Shown here: positions 34,961-47,063 of the stretch, piece after piece
How the letters are laid out: each line of letters begins with the position of its first letter
Numbering within the stretch: position 1 is the stretch's first letter
Origin: Pseudocercospora fijiensis CIRAD86
Taxonomy: Eukaryota > Ascomycota > Dothideomycetes > Mycosphaerellales > Mycosphaerellaceae
Direction of reading: 5' to 3'
Assembly (NCBI RefSeq): GCF_000340215.1
Contig: NW_006921533.1
Location: forward strand, 7,790,334 to 7,854,333
DNA: 64,000 bases
Position numbers and translations under genes: made by a program
Notes under the pieces: generated by a model
What the model saw: the letters and a program-made list of their open reading frames with translations, nothing else
The model's database searches: none
Told to the model about the DNA's origin: nothing

Positions 34961-35043
34961 ATTTACTTTTATACTATAAGCTATATCTATACCTCTATAC
35001 AAACCTGCCTTTATAAGCGCTAGCAATATACTCCTTCCTTTTA

Positions 35044-35468
35044 TAACGTTGTCGCTTAGGGTAGAGGGGAATAGTCGTCGCAAGCTCCTCCTAAACCCCC
35101 CGTACCTACCGCTTTAGTATCTATATCTATTTGCTAACGTTGTCGCTTAGAGGGAGGGGGGAAGGTCGTCGGAACTCCTAAACCCCCTATCCCTTACCGC
35201 TTTAGTATCCGTATGCCTTTTGCTAACGTTGTCGCTTAGAGGGAGGGGGACAAGCCCCCGTCCCTTACCGCTTTAGTATCCGCATGTCTTTTACTAACGT
35301 TATCGCTTAGAGGGAGGGGGACAAGCCCCCGTCCCTTACCGCTTTAGTATCTGCATGTCTTTTACTAACGTTGTCGCTTAGGGTAGAGGGGATAGTCGGT
35401 ACGCCTCCTAAACCCCCCGTACCTACCGCTTTAGTGTTCGCGTGTCTTTTACTAACGTTATCGCTTAT
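35044..35468. repeat. Minisatellite, five full units of 71-91 bp plus a partial
   Basis: Units begin TAACGTT(G/A)TCGCTTA at 35044, 35135, 35224, 35295, 35366 and 35453, giving lengths 91, 89, 71, 71 and 87. All full units end in a CCGCTTTAGT stretch. The two 71-bp units contain GGGGGACAAGCCCCC, a potential hairpin; longer units carry a run of 5-6 C instead. No protein frame. Confidence 0.9.
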
Positions 35469-36818
35469 ATAGGACATGTACCTCTTAGCTTAGCAAAGGG
35501 TATATTAAGCGTAAGTCCTTTATAGATTCGGGGTTGCTAGCAGGTCTCGTAGCTTAAGCCTGCCTATTATCTGCTAAAAGCTGCGATACTATTCTCCTAC
35601 TAGTAGCTTTGCTTCGAGGTACCTAAGGCATCCGTCGTTATCGTATTAATTACTTTTGCTAGCGTAGTTTTGCTAGAAATGCGCTTAATCGATTCAACTT
35701 AGCGGCTTCGGAGGGTGCTAGTTTAGATACGAATTTGGGGCTAGTTTAGGTGCTAGTTTAGTATACACTGTCGACTAGATAGGGAATTAAACACTTAACT
35801 AAGCGCCGTATGCTGTTTAAACCTTACCTCTCTACCTTCCCCTTCTAACTAAGCTATTGCCGTAGGCAGCAGTAATAAGGGTATATAATAGCACTGCAAT
35901 TTACAACCTTTAACTAATAAGAATTAACCGATAACAAAGCGACGCCTAGCTGCAACTAGGTGTAGGAGTTGTAGTAATCCTTTGCGCCTAGTTATTAAGT
36001 TACGTAGGGAACCTAAGGGATTTAGGCTTCGGCCTTTTCTAAGGCAGCTAGCAGCCTAATAAACTAGTAGAGGTAACTACCTATTGTCTAACCCTAAAGA
36101 AATCAGTTCTCCGGGATAGGTTTTCTATAGCGGCGTTTCTTCGGAAGCGTATAAGGTCGAAGTCTAGTAGTTATGTTTACTTAGTCGATTTGTAACGTGT
36201 CTTAAAGGGTTAATAAGCTCGAGGTCTATATCGTGTCCGTAAGAGTAACTCCGGGTATTGCCCGTCTATAGTTTTTTAGTTCCGCTCTGTCTAGTATATC
36301 TTTTTTTTAGCCTTTAAAGCTAGGTAACTAGACTTCTTTTTCTTATCCCTTATATTACTTTGTTTCGACTATATTACAACTCCTTCCTCTTTAACTAAGT
36401 TGCGGCTCCTTCTTTATCCTTCGATATAGCGGTCTCCGGCTAGATTCTGCTCGTATTTTTTACTAGTACAATACTAGTACGGTATGTATTATACTTCCTC
36501 CTTCTGTCTTTTTACTAGTATAGTACTAGTCTTTAATGCGGCGCTAGTGCTAGTCGAGTAGACTGCTTTTTAACTAGTATAATACTAGTCTTCGATGCGG
36601 CGCTAGTGCTAGTACTAGTGCTAGTGCTAGTGCTAGTGCTAGTGCTAGTGCTAGTGCTAGTCGAATACACTATCTTTTCGCTAGTATAGTAGTAGTCTTG
36701 CGTACGGTGTATATTGCCCTTGTTCCTTCTATCGTTTTACTAGTGCAACAACGGCCTTAGATACTAGTGCTAGTTCTAGTAGTTGTTATTCTTTAGTGTA
36801 ATGTTGCGAGGCACGTGT
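35469..36818. other. Non-coding repeat-rich spacer before family B
   Basis: No frame reads as protein. From about 36450 there are imperfect repeats of about 55-60 bp built around ACTAGTATAATACTAGTC and GCGGCGCTAGTGC, ending in a hexamer array. The first kilobase shows nothing I recognise. Confidence 0.55.
36602..36661. repeat. (GCTAGT)n hexamer array
   Basis: About ten head-to-tail copies of GCTAGT with one GTACTA-type variant, inside longer imperfect repeats of the same motif. Confidence 0.9.
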
Positions 36819-37097
36819 TATTAGCTAGTAACCGGCCCTACACCTATAGGCTAGTTTTAAGCCTATATAAGAGGCCTCCTTCTGTATTATAGATAGATTA
36901 TTAACCTCGTATAGTATATTGTTTATGTTATACTTCTACAATGCCTATATTGCAGGGCTCTAGTTACTAGCCTAAGCGACAGTCTCGTTATCCTATCTTG
37001 CTAAACATAGCTGCCTATATTGCTATAGGTTATATTACCCTCGGTAGCCTATACTATTGCTACGAGTAGTAGTAGTAGTGTTGGTTTCCGTCCTTTA
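36819..37097 (+). repeat. Family B 5' LTR (279 bp)
   Basis: Starts TATTAGCTAGTAACCGG and ends TTTCCGTCCTTTA. All three complete copies in the window are 279 bp. A TAGAGCCGAAGG sequence one base downstream (37099), TGGAGCC... before RIP, is a plausible primer-binding site. Confidence 0.88.
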
Positions 37098-37725
37098 TTA
37101 GAGCCGAAGGTAGGGCCATCTCTTTATATCTAACAGGTTCGGGTATGTTAAAGGTAGTCTCTAGGTACGAATAGCTATAACCGAAGCGAGGGTACGATAA
37201 GAGCCTATAATACAGACGATACTAAAGTATCTTAAGGGGCCGTTACGACAAGTAGAGAAACCTCTTAACGAGGGCATCGCTTTAACCCCGAAAAGCTACA
37301 AACCCTTAGGACTATTACAGCTTAGGGCCTAGTCTATAACTATAGCTAGCTTCTAAGGACTCGGCTCCGGGTCGAAGACCTATTTAGTACCGCTTGCTCG
37401 AGATAAGCCCCGCCTAAGGAGGAGATAGACTAATTACCTATCGGCCTTGCTTAGTTTGCTAAGACTATCTATACGATAGCAATTTCTAGATTACAGGTCG
37501 GATACCTAGACAGTTCCCCTATTAACCGGGTAGATTGTTTCGGGATTCGCTGCCTCGTTCGGATAGTGCTTAGCCTTCTACTAGAAAAAGAAGGTCCCCG
37601 CCCCCCCGCCTAGCTAAAGGAGATAACGATAGTTAGTAAAGTAGCTAGTTTCTAGGATCTAGGTGTGAATAGAGATTGCAGTCCCTTCCTCCGAGCGGCT
37701 TTTGTCTAAATTTACTAAACTAAAG

Positions 37726-37756
37726 CTCCTAGGGGTGTCTAGGCGACCCCTAGGAG
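37726..37756 (+). other. Perfect 11-bp hairpin in the family B leader
   Basis: CTCCTAGGGGT and ACCCCTAGGAG flank a 9-nt loop GTCTAGGCG. The same 31 bases occur without change in the second copy (57213-57243). Position between primer site and gag suggests an RNA packaging, dimerisation or translation element; that role is inference. Confidence 0.8.
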
Positions 37757-37764
37757 GCCAAACT

Positions 37765-37791
37765 CTAATGCCACCCTAGGAGTAACATTAG
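37765..37791 (+). repeat. 27-bp palindrome 1, family B leader
   Basis: CTAATG...CATTAG arms around ACCCTAGGAGT, 9 bp after the leader hairpin and upstream of gag. Confidence 0.8.
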
Positions 37792-37799
37792 AAGAAAAC

Positions 37800-39953
37800 A
37801 GACTAGCATACTATTTTCTCGCATAGCAACATCGAAACAAACCAAACCTATAATATATACTAAAAACACTTTCCTATAGCATTTTATTTTAACTACTTTA
37901 CGACAATCGAATAAGCTCTAGCTCTAGCGAAAACGAGTATTACGAATTAGCGGAATCTTCGGAATCTAATAACCTACCGGACCCTATTAACGAAGAAATC
38001 AGGCGACGACTAGTTATTATAAACGCCGTCGAACTAGGGGCTATCGAGCCTTCTATACCCGAGGCCCTCTACAATGTCGTTATAAAGATAATTCAAGGGT
38101 AAACTAACCTTCTCCGTTAGAATAGGCGTCGCCCGCTAGAGCTAGGAAGTAGTAGGAACCCTTTGTTCGAAGGGTAGAGCGCTACGGCGCACGTAGAACG
38201 CTTTAAGGACAACTTAGCCGAGTACGGACTCGAAGAGGAGTCGGACTAGTATAAGGTCCGGTCCCTTACAAGGACTACTATTACTAAGCTTTACCGAACC
38301 CTTAGAACCCTAGTTAGCTACCTAGAAAAGGACGACAAGTCTAATACCGACTAGGAGGTCTTTAAGTAGGCCTTTATAAGGGAGTATCGGGATCGCGATA
38401 GCCGTTGTATTAAAGGCAGTCGTACGTAGCTTAAGAACCTCTATATAGAGAGGCGCACCGAAGATAACGACCTAAAGGAGTACGTCCGCGAGTTTGTTAA
38501 GTTAGCGGACGGCATCGACTAGTAGGACCTCGAGAATTCTTAGAGAACGAGGCTGCTCCTTAAAGGGTTGCCGTAGTCTACGGCTAAGCGTGTCTTCCGT
38601 CGCTGCAAGCTTAGCGAAGCTAATCCCGAGACCTTTAGGAAGTACAAAGAGGTCCTAGAGGCTATTAAGGACGACATTAACAGCTCCGCTAACGTAAAGA
38701 AGTTCATTTACGGCGAGGACCGGAATGACCTAGCCTAGGTAAGGAACGATGCCTCGGGAACTAGAGGGCCTAAGTTTCTTCCTAAATCGCAAAGTAGTCC
38801 TAGTACCGTAACTCCTACCGTTACTAAGTATTCTTAGGACGTTACGGACTTAGCTAAATCCCTAGCCTAGCTTAACCTTAATACGAAAGCACTATAGCGA
38901 GTTAGGGAGGTTCTTAATACTAGTATACTAAAGGATGTGCTACTAGTCTACTAGGTCTCCGATCCTAACTACCCTAAGGCCCCTTTAGTTAACGTCTACG
39001 CTATACGAAAGATCCATTCTAACTTAGATAGTAAGTACTAGATATGCGGTGGTTTTAAACATGTTTAATTAGACTACCCTATCTAGAAGGAGCTTCTTAA
39101 GAGGAAGCTCGTTATATAAGTAAATAGTCGGTTCTACTATACTAATACCGGCGACAAGATTGACTTCGAGTAGGATCGTAGAGCCCCGAAGCTACCTTAA
39201 CTTAGGAGTCTTCTAGAGAAGAAGTATAGTAGCAAGATCGAGTTTAAGGACACTAGGAACAGTACCCTCGCCGCTATTACTAAACGAGAAACTTAGAAGG
39301 TTAGGGTAAAACAGGTTAAGGAGCGGAGCAGTAATAGTACTACTAAGCCTATTAAAGTCAACTTTGTGTCTTAGGACCCGGACGCAGTTACTAATGTTTA
39401 CGCAGTTACTAAGAATAGTGTAGATATCTACGCTACTACAAGGTCCTAAACTTAGTCGTCCTAAACCTAGTCGTCCTAGGGTAAGGGTAAGAGCCCGTAG
39501 AACCCTACCCGCCCTAGTACGGCAGCCCCTACTAGGATACTTAAGAAGCAGGCAGCTAATAAGGCTAAGAAACAGCGAGAATTAGTCGCTAAGACTAAGA
39601 CACTCTAGACAGCCGAAGACCGTATAGCCCGAGCTAGTATAGCCTCTCCGGAGGTCCTAGAGACTCTAGATATCGATATAGAGGATGCTACTACCGACCT
39701 TAGTAGTACCCTAGGTCTAGCTAACCCGCCGGCCTATAAACGAAAGTTAGCCGACCTAAAGAGCTTTCGCTTTAATAGGTATATAAAGAAGTATAGCGCC
39801 GGGCCTACTAACTCTTACGATACAAAGGCAAATACTCTCTTCTAGGCTTTATAGTTCCTAGACCTCAAGTCTAACGTGTCTATAGGGGAGCTTCTAGTAT
39901 ACGGTTTGCCTACTAACCTGTTCTAGAGCCGGATTCCTAACGATACAACCTTT
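37800..39953 (+). pseudogene. Family B gag-protease relic, 5' part
   Basis: Reads as a capsid-like Gag. A retrotransposon-gag-type helical region (LVSYLEKDDKSNTD, REYRDRDSR, LLLKGLP) lies at about 38250-38600, then a zinc knuckle at about 39036 reading Y*ICGGFKHV*LDYP. Two Cys positions are Tyr here, but the second copy keeps the first as Cys while its His is Tyr, so together they show a CCHC knuckle. A basic Lys/Ala tail follows. The frame is cut at the target site CCTTT (39949-39953) by the nested element and resumes at 47064. Confidence 0.8.
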
Positions 39954-40142
39954 TGTTAGAGGCTATACGTAATTGGCATGTAACTAGGCCGAGTAAAGCT
40001 AGGGTCCTAATGCCTTAGGCAGGGCTTAGCGCTTAGCGTTAGGCTAACTAGCCTACCTTCCTCCCTCTCCTCTTAGATCTCTATCGAATACTATACTAAT
40101 TGACTACCACCCTATCTACCTGCTAACATAACCCTTCTTATA
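39954..40142 (+). repeat. Family A 5' LTR (complete copy)
   Basis: TGTTAGAGGC to CTTCTTATA, 189 bp; the final CA has become TA. Confidence 0.93.
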
Positions 40143-40299
40143 TAGTATTCGATCCACCCTTTAAGGGTAGCAGCTAGATAGTCCTTATTTTAAGCTTTTA
40201 GCGGTATAGCTACGAAAACTATCGATTTAACTATATTGCGCCCGAAGAACGGGACCTATATATACTACTCTACTAAAACAACCGTACCAATTATTAAGC

Positions 40300-41775
40300 A
40301 AGGCCTTCTACACGGCCTATTACACTAAGTCAAGCATACTAGACCGATATCTACTAATTCCGCCACTTCCGTATCTTAGGGGCTAATAATATATTATTAG
40401 TATTACCCCCTATTATAATAGCCGGCTTATTACGAAGCAACAACAACCGTGCTACCGCTAGCAGCGCTAGCAACGACAACGCTAGTAGCACAGTATCTGC
40501 TAAAGTGCCTACTAAAGCACCTGCTAAAGTGCCTCCTACTAAAGAGCCTACTACTAGGCCTGCCGAAGAACCTATAGTTCTAGGCGATAATCTAGAACTG
40601 CCTGTTAACGACATTCTTAATAACATTATTAATCGACGATATAGCTAACTAGCCTTTAGCCCCTAGCTAGTAGCGAGACTCTAAGAAGCTACCTAGAATA
40701 GGCTCGCTGCTCTACGCTAAGAACAATAGCTAAAGGAGAACCTCCTTAAAATCCGCCGCCTTTAGGAGGCCCTAGTAACTAACACTAAGCCGATAGTAGG
40801 GCCTTCCTCACTATTAGTCCTAGTCTAGAAGAAGGATGCTAAACTCAAGGATTGCACCGTGTTTAATAGCTCTAGCCGTAAGCAGTACAATAATCACATA
40901 CGTAATTGTGAATTGAACTAGCGGAATACACTAAGGGCCCTGCTAGATGACTATTTATTAGTCGTCTACGCTATATAATATATTAATAGCGACCTAAAAC
41001 GCACCTAGGATAACTATTTTGACTCTCTTAATAATTAGACCGCTGTTCAATAGCAAGACTATAAGACTATTATATTAAACACCCTTAGTAACCCTATATT
41101 ACGCTAGTAGCACGCCTAAGACTAATACCTACGTACTAAACAAAAGGCCGACTAAACCTCTCGATCCTTCGAGGCCTATCTAAAGACCCTTAAGGACGAT
41201 TTACTACCTAAAACCGACTCTATCTAGATATCTAAGATACGACCTAAACTAAGATAGGAACTAGTCCTTAAATTAGACCGCCGCCGTATGTTTGAATAGG
41301 CTAACCTAACACGCATTCAATTTATAGTCGAAGTAGAAACGGCTAAACGAGCTATTCAACTCTAATAGAGACTAGAATCGAGGATCCGACTAGCTAGTAC
41401 TAATCGCGGCAACCGTAGTGCCCGCGGAGGAAACTAAGGTTCTACTCAAAACAACAATACTAACAATAGGAACAGTAACGACCGTAGAAGAGGCCGTAGC
41501 CGACGGCTATATAGAGGAGGCCGTAATAGAGGCCGTAGAAGGGGCTCGTATCCCTATAGTACTAATCGCTTAACTAACAATAGCAGCAATAGCGGCTATA
41601 GCAATCCCCTAACTAGGTTGAAGTGCTTTAACTGTAATAGCACTAGCTATCTCCTAGGCTAGTGCGACAAACCTAAGGACTAGGCCCGAATCGACCGTAC
41701 TACCGCTAAGTACCGGAAGCACCTTTTAGCCGCTAATGCCACTCCTATAGGTCCTTCCTATTAGTCGAAAAAAGA
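40300..41775 (+). pseudogene. Family A gag relic (complete copy)
   Basis: A Pro/Thr/Lys-rich N-terminal insert (TKAPAKVPPTKEPT) is followed by a capsid-like region, an Arg/Gly/Asn-rich nucleic-acid-binding tract (about 41400-41560) and a CCHC knuckle (CFNCNSTSYLLG*CDKPKD from 41624) whose His is Tyr and whose last spacer residue is a stop. It ends around the A6 run 41768-41773; pol continues in the -1 frame. Confidence 0.8.
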
Positions 41776-44700
41776 ATAAGCGCCGCACTAACTATTAGCC
41801 TCGTGCGGCGTAAGACTATCGACATTGTACTAGCTATAATACGCTCCTACCTTATATAGGACACGAAGGGCACTACCTATTAAACTAAGGTTATGCTAGA
41901 TCTAGGAAATTCAGTTAGTGCCCTTATTAGCTATCGCCTAGCTAAGCAATTAGACCTTCGACAACTGCCGAAGACTAACCTGCCAACCCTTGCTTGGTTT
42001 AATAACGCTCGGCACTTGACCTATAGGGCCTACTATGTTCCTATAGCTCTAAAGGACGACCTCGGAAATGAACGCCTACTAGACTTTACTACCTACGCAG
42101 TAGATATAGACAACCTATATAGGGGAGCTACTATTGTTATTAGCAACCCTGTTCTTAAGCACTATGCTGTAGCTATAGACTTAGGCATTTAGAAGTAGCG
42201 ATTTAGAATCGCTAGGAAAGAGGACATTAAACACATTAATGTTAGCGAGTGCCCTAATAATATTAGGGTCCTATTTATTAGCAACCTAACCCTAGCTAAT
42301 CCGACCGCCGACCTGCTTAGTAGTAATAACGATAAACTAGTACCCCCTAATAGCATAGACCCTAATTAGCTTGCTCGTATACTAGAGCCTATTCGGGAGA
42401 CCTATATTAATGTATTTAAACACTACCTAGCATCGACATTGCCTATGTTTAAAGAGACGGATTATAAGATTAACATTATAGAGGGCAAGGAGGTTCCTTT
42501 TAGACCACTCTATAACCTTAGTAAGCGCGAGCTTGCTATATTACGTAAGTACCTAGAGGAAAACCTAGCTAATAGTCGCATTCGATACAGTAATAGCCCT
42601 ACTAGTGCCTCTATCCTGTTCGTACTAAAGAAGGATAGTAGCCTGCGTCTCTATGTCGACTATCGTAGGCTTAATACTGTTACTATTAAAGACCGCTGTC
42701 CACTTCCTCTTATTAATAAGACCCTCGATCGCCTTTTAGGTACCTACTACTATACTATACTAGACATTAAGGATGCGTACTATCGTATCCGCATTCGTAA
42801 GGGCGACGAATAGAAGACAGCCTTCCGTACTCGCTATAGCTATTTCGAGTACTTAGTTATACTATTCGGCTTCGCTAATGCCCCTGCAACATTCTAGTCC
42901 TATATCAATCGGGCCCTTTCGGGCCTATTAGACCATCTCTATATAGTTTACCTAGATAACATCCTAGTTTATACACATTTACCCGATATTGTAGAACACT
43001 AGGCCGCGGTGCGCAAGGTCCTCGACCGCCTACGGGCCTATAGACTATATTGCAAACCTTCTAAATACACCTTTACTACTAAAGAGGTATTATTCCTTAG
43101 CTTCCTCGTATTAACCGAGGGTGTTAAGGCTAATCCTAATCGGATTAAGACTATTACTAAGTAGCTAACCCCTATTAGTATTAAGGAGCTTCAATTATTC
43201 CTCGGCTTCGCTAATTTCTATCGTCGCTTTATTAAGGGCTATTTACGGCATATAATGCCCCTAACTAAGCTTACTAAAACCAAGGCTAACCTAACTAGAG
43301 AGTTTAAATAGACTAATAGAGCACAAGCCGCTTTTAACGGTTTAAAGAAGCGATTTACTAAAGTCCCTTTATTATACTATTTTGTACTAAACAAGCAGAT
43401 CCGAATTGAGACTAACGCTTTACAGTTCGCTATATTAGCTATAATGTCTTAGCAGTCAGACAGTGACTACTACTAGCACCTAATTGCCTTCTTCTCGAGG
43501 AAGATAATTAATGCTAAGCGTCGCTACGAGACCTACGAGCAAGAGCTCTTAGCTATTATTGAAGCCTTTAAGCACTAGCGCTACTATCTCGATAGTGCCT
43601 AGTATACCATTTAGGTCTATACGGACTATAACAACCTCCGTAGAATTACGAAGGTTACTAGGGTTATAGGTCGATAGGCTAGATAGGCCGTCTACCTCGC
43701 TAGGTTTGATTTTAATATATTATATCGGCTAGGTATAAGTAACCCTACTAATAGCCTATCGAGGCGACCTAATTACGACGGCGAAACCTAATCTATTAAT
43801 TCGTTGTTTCTAACCCTGTAGTATAAGATTGCTATAGACCTCGTAGTAAGGTAGGCGTAGGATAAGCGGCTTACCGGACTCCGCGACGGCTTAAAGCATG
43901 TTAATGCTCTTGCTATATTAATAGTACGTATTAAGGACACAGACAGGAGAAGTTATAATAACTCCCTAGTCGACATCGCTATATATAGTAACAGCGATAG
44001 CACTAATACAGTTAATCCGGCTACTAGTACTACTAGATGCATATAGTACGTACTACGCAAGACAGCGAAGGTGCTATTAAGCGAACTTGTAGACGGTAAT
44101 AGCCGAGCATTCATAGATAAGCTGTTACGTACTTAGCAAAGGGACGCCTTTGCTACGGCTCGTATAGATTAGCTTAGAAGTAGCCGCAAGACTAGATCTA
44201 GTAAGAATTAGTCGATTAATGCTAATAGCTATTTGCGCTATAAGGGCAGGCTCTATGTCCCTACCGAGCATTCGATCCGATAAGAGCTTCTTAAGCGACA
44301 CTATAATAGTGAGCTTGCCGGTTACTATAGTACAGAGAGGTCGCACGAGTTACTATCGCGCATATACTACTAGCCAAATAGTAAGCGGGACATAAAGGAC
44401 TACGTAAACACGTATGCCGTATATTAACGAGTTAAAGCACTAAAGCACTTACTATTTAGCGAGTTGTCTTCACTTCCTATTCTAAAGAAGCCATTTGCTA
44501 AGCTTATAATAGATTTCATTACAGGCCTCCCGCCTACTAAGCGCAGGGGCAGTAAGGATATATATAATGCTATCCTAATTATCGTAGACCGATTTACTAA
44601 GGGCGCTCGTTATATCCCTGCTAGGAAGGATTGGACAGCTATTAACTTAGCTAAATCACTGTGGAATAACATCTTCTATAGCCATTAGGGAACCCCTAAG

Positions 44701-45657
44701 GGGATAGTCTCTAACCGAGGCTCGACATTTACATCTTACTATTAGAGTAAGATTTGCCTACAGCTGAGACTTAAGCATCGCCTGTCTATAGCATTCTATC
44801 TATAAACAGATAGTTAGACCGAGAGGCAAAATGCCACCCTATAGCAGTACCTGCGTAGCTATATCAATAAGAACCCTAATAACTAGGTTAACCTCCTATA
44901 ACTAGCTAAATTCGTATATAACAATAGTATGCACTTATTAACAAAGGTCTCGCTATACATAGCTATAATAGGCTAGAACGCCGCCTTACTACAAGATCTA
45001 TTTACCTCGCTCGAGGCCGAGCGTAAGGAAAGGGAAGCGCGTTAAGTACTAACACCTAAGACGCTAGCGGCTATTAAGAGGGTTTAAAAGATGCGAGAGA
45101 TTTACGCTAAGTTAGCTAACAAACTAGCAAAGGCCTAGGCATATTAGAAGGCCTACTATAACAAACACTATACGCTAATAACTTTCAAGCAAGGCGATAT
45201 AGTTATACTAAGCACTAAGAACCTCCGTATCCGCAAACACCTATTACCTAATAGCAAAACAAGGCCTAAGCTTGCACTAAGGTACATTAGCCTATTCCGA
45301 ATCCGAGAACCGAAGGGCAATAGCTAGGCCTATTAGTTATAGCTCCTACTACACTATACTATCTATAACACCTTCTATATCTCCCTCCTTAAGCTATACT
45401 ACTACCGCGGAGATTCTGATAAAGAAGCCCCTACTAAACATAAAGAGATACTAGCCGACGGTGAAGAGCTATAGTCTATAGAACGCATCCTAAAGCACCG
45501 AACTAGGCAGGGCAAGAAGGAATACCTATTGAGGTAGCAAGGCTATTTACCTAAATAGGACTCGTAGGAGGCTGAAGATTCCTTTAAGGATATAGCTAAG
45601 TTGTTGAACGAGTACTAGACTAACGTAAAGAACAAGAAGAAGGCTAAAAGCTCGTAA
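41767..45657 (+). pseudogene. Family A pol relic, protease to chromodomain (complete copy)
   Basis: One frame throughout (codons starting at positions 1 mod 3). Protease LDLGNSVSALISYRL (41893 on); RT from about 42430 with DIKDAYYRIRIRKGDE and YLDN in place of YLDD near 42950; RNase H to about 43780 (LSRRPNYDG); integrase core with KLIIDFITGLPP near 44500 and VDRFTKGARYIP; chromodomain near the end (SIERILKHRTRQGKKEYLLR, then QGYLPK) closing at a TAA at 45655. The only lesions I see are RIP nonsense and missense changes. Open pieces survive at 41893-42192, 42439-42813 and 44464-44688. Confidence 0.9.
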
Positions 45658-46874
45658 TATTACTAAGGCTTAGGAACAATGCTACCCCCGGGGTACTATT
45701 AGCTAACTAATTAGAGGCCGGCAAACTAGGACAATAAGACCGTACTACTATAGTAAACGCGCACCGAGTGTTAACAAGCGCGCTATAACGCGTTAACTAA
45801 TCGCATACTCTTTCGAGGGCTCTACCTCTTTACTAATGCGCCCTATAGGGCCTTCTCCTAGTATTAGGTCCCCCTCTTATTTCTTTATCCTATCGGAGAC
45901 GATAGTATCGCGCTACGAGCTAGCAGTATACCGGCGGCCGGCGCGGCTATATTAGTAACAGTATTGCGGAGTGTATTACTATTAAGAAAGGACATAGCTA
46001 TATTAGTAACGGTGTTGCCGAGTTGTTATAGGTTAAAGAAGGAAATTGAAACAAGGTAAAGTTAGCGCTAAGACGACTAGCGCCGCTATTGTTAATATTA
46101 CTTGCTATTGTCGCTACGCCTATAGACACAACCTCACCTACACTACGAGCCTAAGGCACCTTTAATCAAAACTTTAACCAAAACTTTAAGCCGCTTAAAA
46201 GATTAAGCGACTAATGGACTAACTAACTAAGGGCAAAACTATAGAGCTAAGCTAGCCGGGGTCGATCTTGCGGACAATAGGTTACTCCTCGATCTATCTA
46301 ACCCTTTAAGCGAGGCGAACCTCTACTACTGCACTTATAATAGCCTTTACCTATAGAAACTAGAAGAACTAAGTTTTTTAAAAAGATATAATTAGTTGAT
46401 ACTTGAAGGCTACTAAACCTAACTAATTTAAGCTAGTGAAACTACGACAGTAAATAATAGTCCTCGTAATAACAAGAATAACCCTCGGAACGGACAAACC
46501 CTCGGAGCGGACATTTCTAGGTCTTTTAGAGTAGACGCAGAGAACTCGGAACGACATTACTTAGAACGGAGGCAGTGCTATAATACCTCGTACGCCTACC
46601 TGTTGCAGTAGGGAAGGCGCGCTCGTATTGTAATTAGTCGATAGCCCTCAATTCTTATAGCCTTATATCCCTTTACTTTATTATATATAAGGATAGCGCA
46701 GTTAGAGTTAGACATTGTATTAGAAGGTAAGGTTTGACATAGTTATATAATTAGGTAGTTAAGTGTTTAATTTAGCGCGAGCTAAGTAGCTTATTAGACT
46801 CGCTAAGTTAGCGACAATAGAGGTCGTAGGATATAGACAGGCTACGAAGGCGCGGCCTTTAGAAGGGAAGCGTG
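45658..46874 (+). other. Family A 3' non-coding tail (complete copy)
   Basis: About 1.2 kb between the pol stop and the 3' LTR without a protein-like frame. It contains the 27-bp palindrome 18 nt after the pol stop and a short polypurine run AGAAGGGAAG (46861-46870) four bases before the LTR. Confidence 0.7.
45676..45702 (+). repeat. 27-bp palindrome, family A complete copy
   Basis: Core ACCCCCGGGGT with arms CAATG...CTATTAG, beginning 18 nt after the pol stop codon. Confidence 0.8.
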
Positions 46875-47063
46875 TGTTAGAGGCTATACGTAATTAGTAT
46901 GTAACTAGGCCGAGTAAAGCTAGGGTCCTAATGCCTTAGGTAGGGCTTAGCGCTTAGCGTTAGGCTAACTAGCCTGCCTTCCTCCCTCTCCTCTTAGATC
47001 TCTATCGAATACTATACTAATTAACCACTACCCTATCTACCTGCTAACATAACTCTTCTTACA
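46875..47063 (+). repeat. Family A 3' LTR (complete copy)
   Basis: TGTTAGAGGC to CTTCTTACA, 189 bp, with intact TG...CA ends, followed at once by the duplicated target CCTTT. Confidence 0.95.

Larger units (their letters stand above)
27200..34990 (-). mobile_element. Helitron (rolling-circle transposon), RIP-degraded
   Basis: A long minus-strand relic carries both diagnostic halves: a Helitron N-domain with HUH-type replication initiator and a PIF1-like helicase. Neither end is fixed. The low-coordinate end is placed at the candidate terminal hairpin and the high-coordinate end at the last protein-like sequence before the minisatellite. Confidence 0.8.
39954..47063 (+). mobile_element. Family A chromoviral Ty3/gypsy, complete copy (7110 bp)
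   Basis: Two 189-bp LTRs enclose gag, protease, RT, RNase H, integrase and a C-terminal chromodomain. It is flanked by a 5-bp target duplication CCTTT (39949-39953 and 47064-47068), and the second family B copy still has the unoccupied site near 59430. Insertion is therefore certain and younger than family B. The chromodomain suggests targeting to heterochromatin, as known for chromoviruses. Closed by RIP, not by frameshifts, in pol. Confidence 0.95.

Noticed and set aside
35044..35468. CRISPR-like array
   Set aside because: Units are near-identical along their whole length without spacer-repeat alternation, in a fungal genome; this is a minisatellite.
40354..40626. 90-codon minus-strand frame, and similar at 20093-20275
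   Set aside because: Antisense shadows of the family A gag relic.
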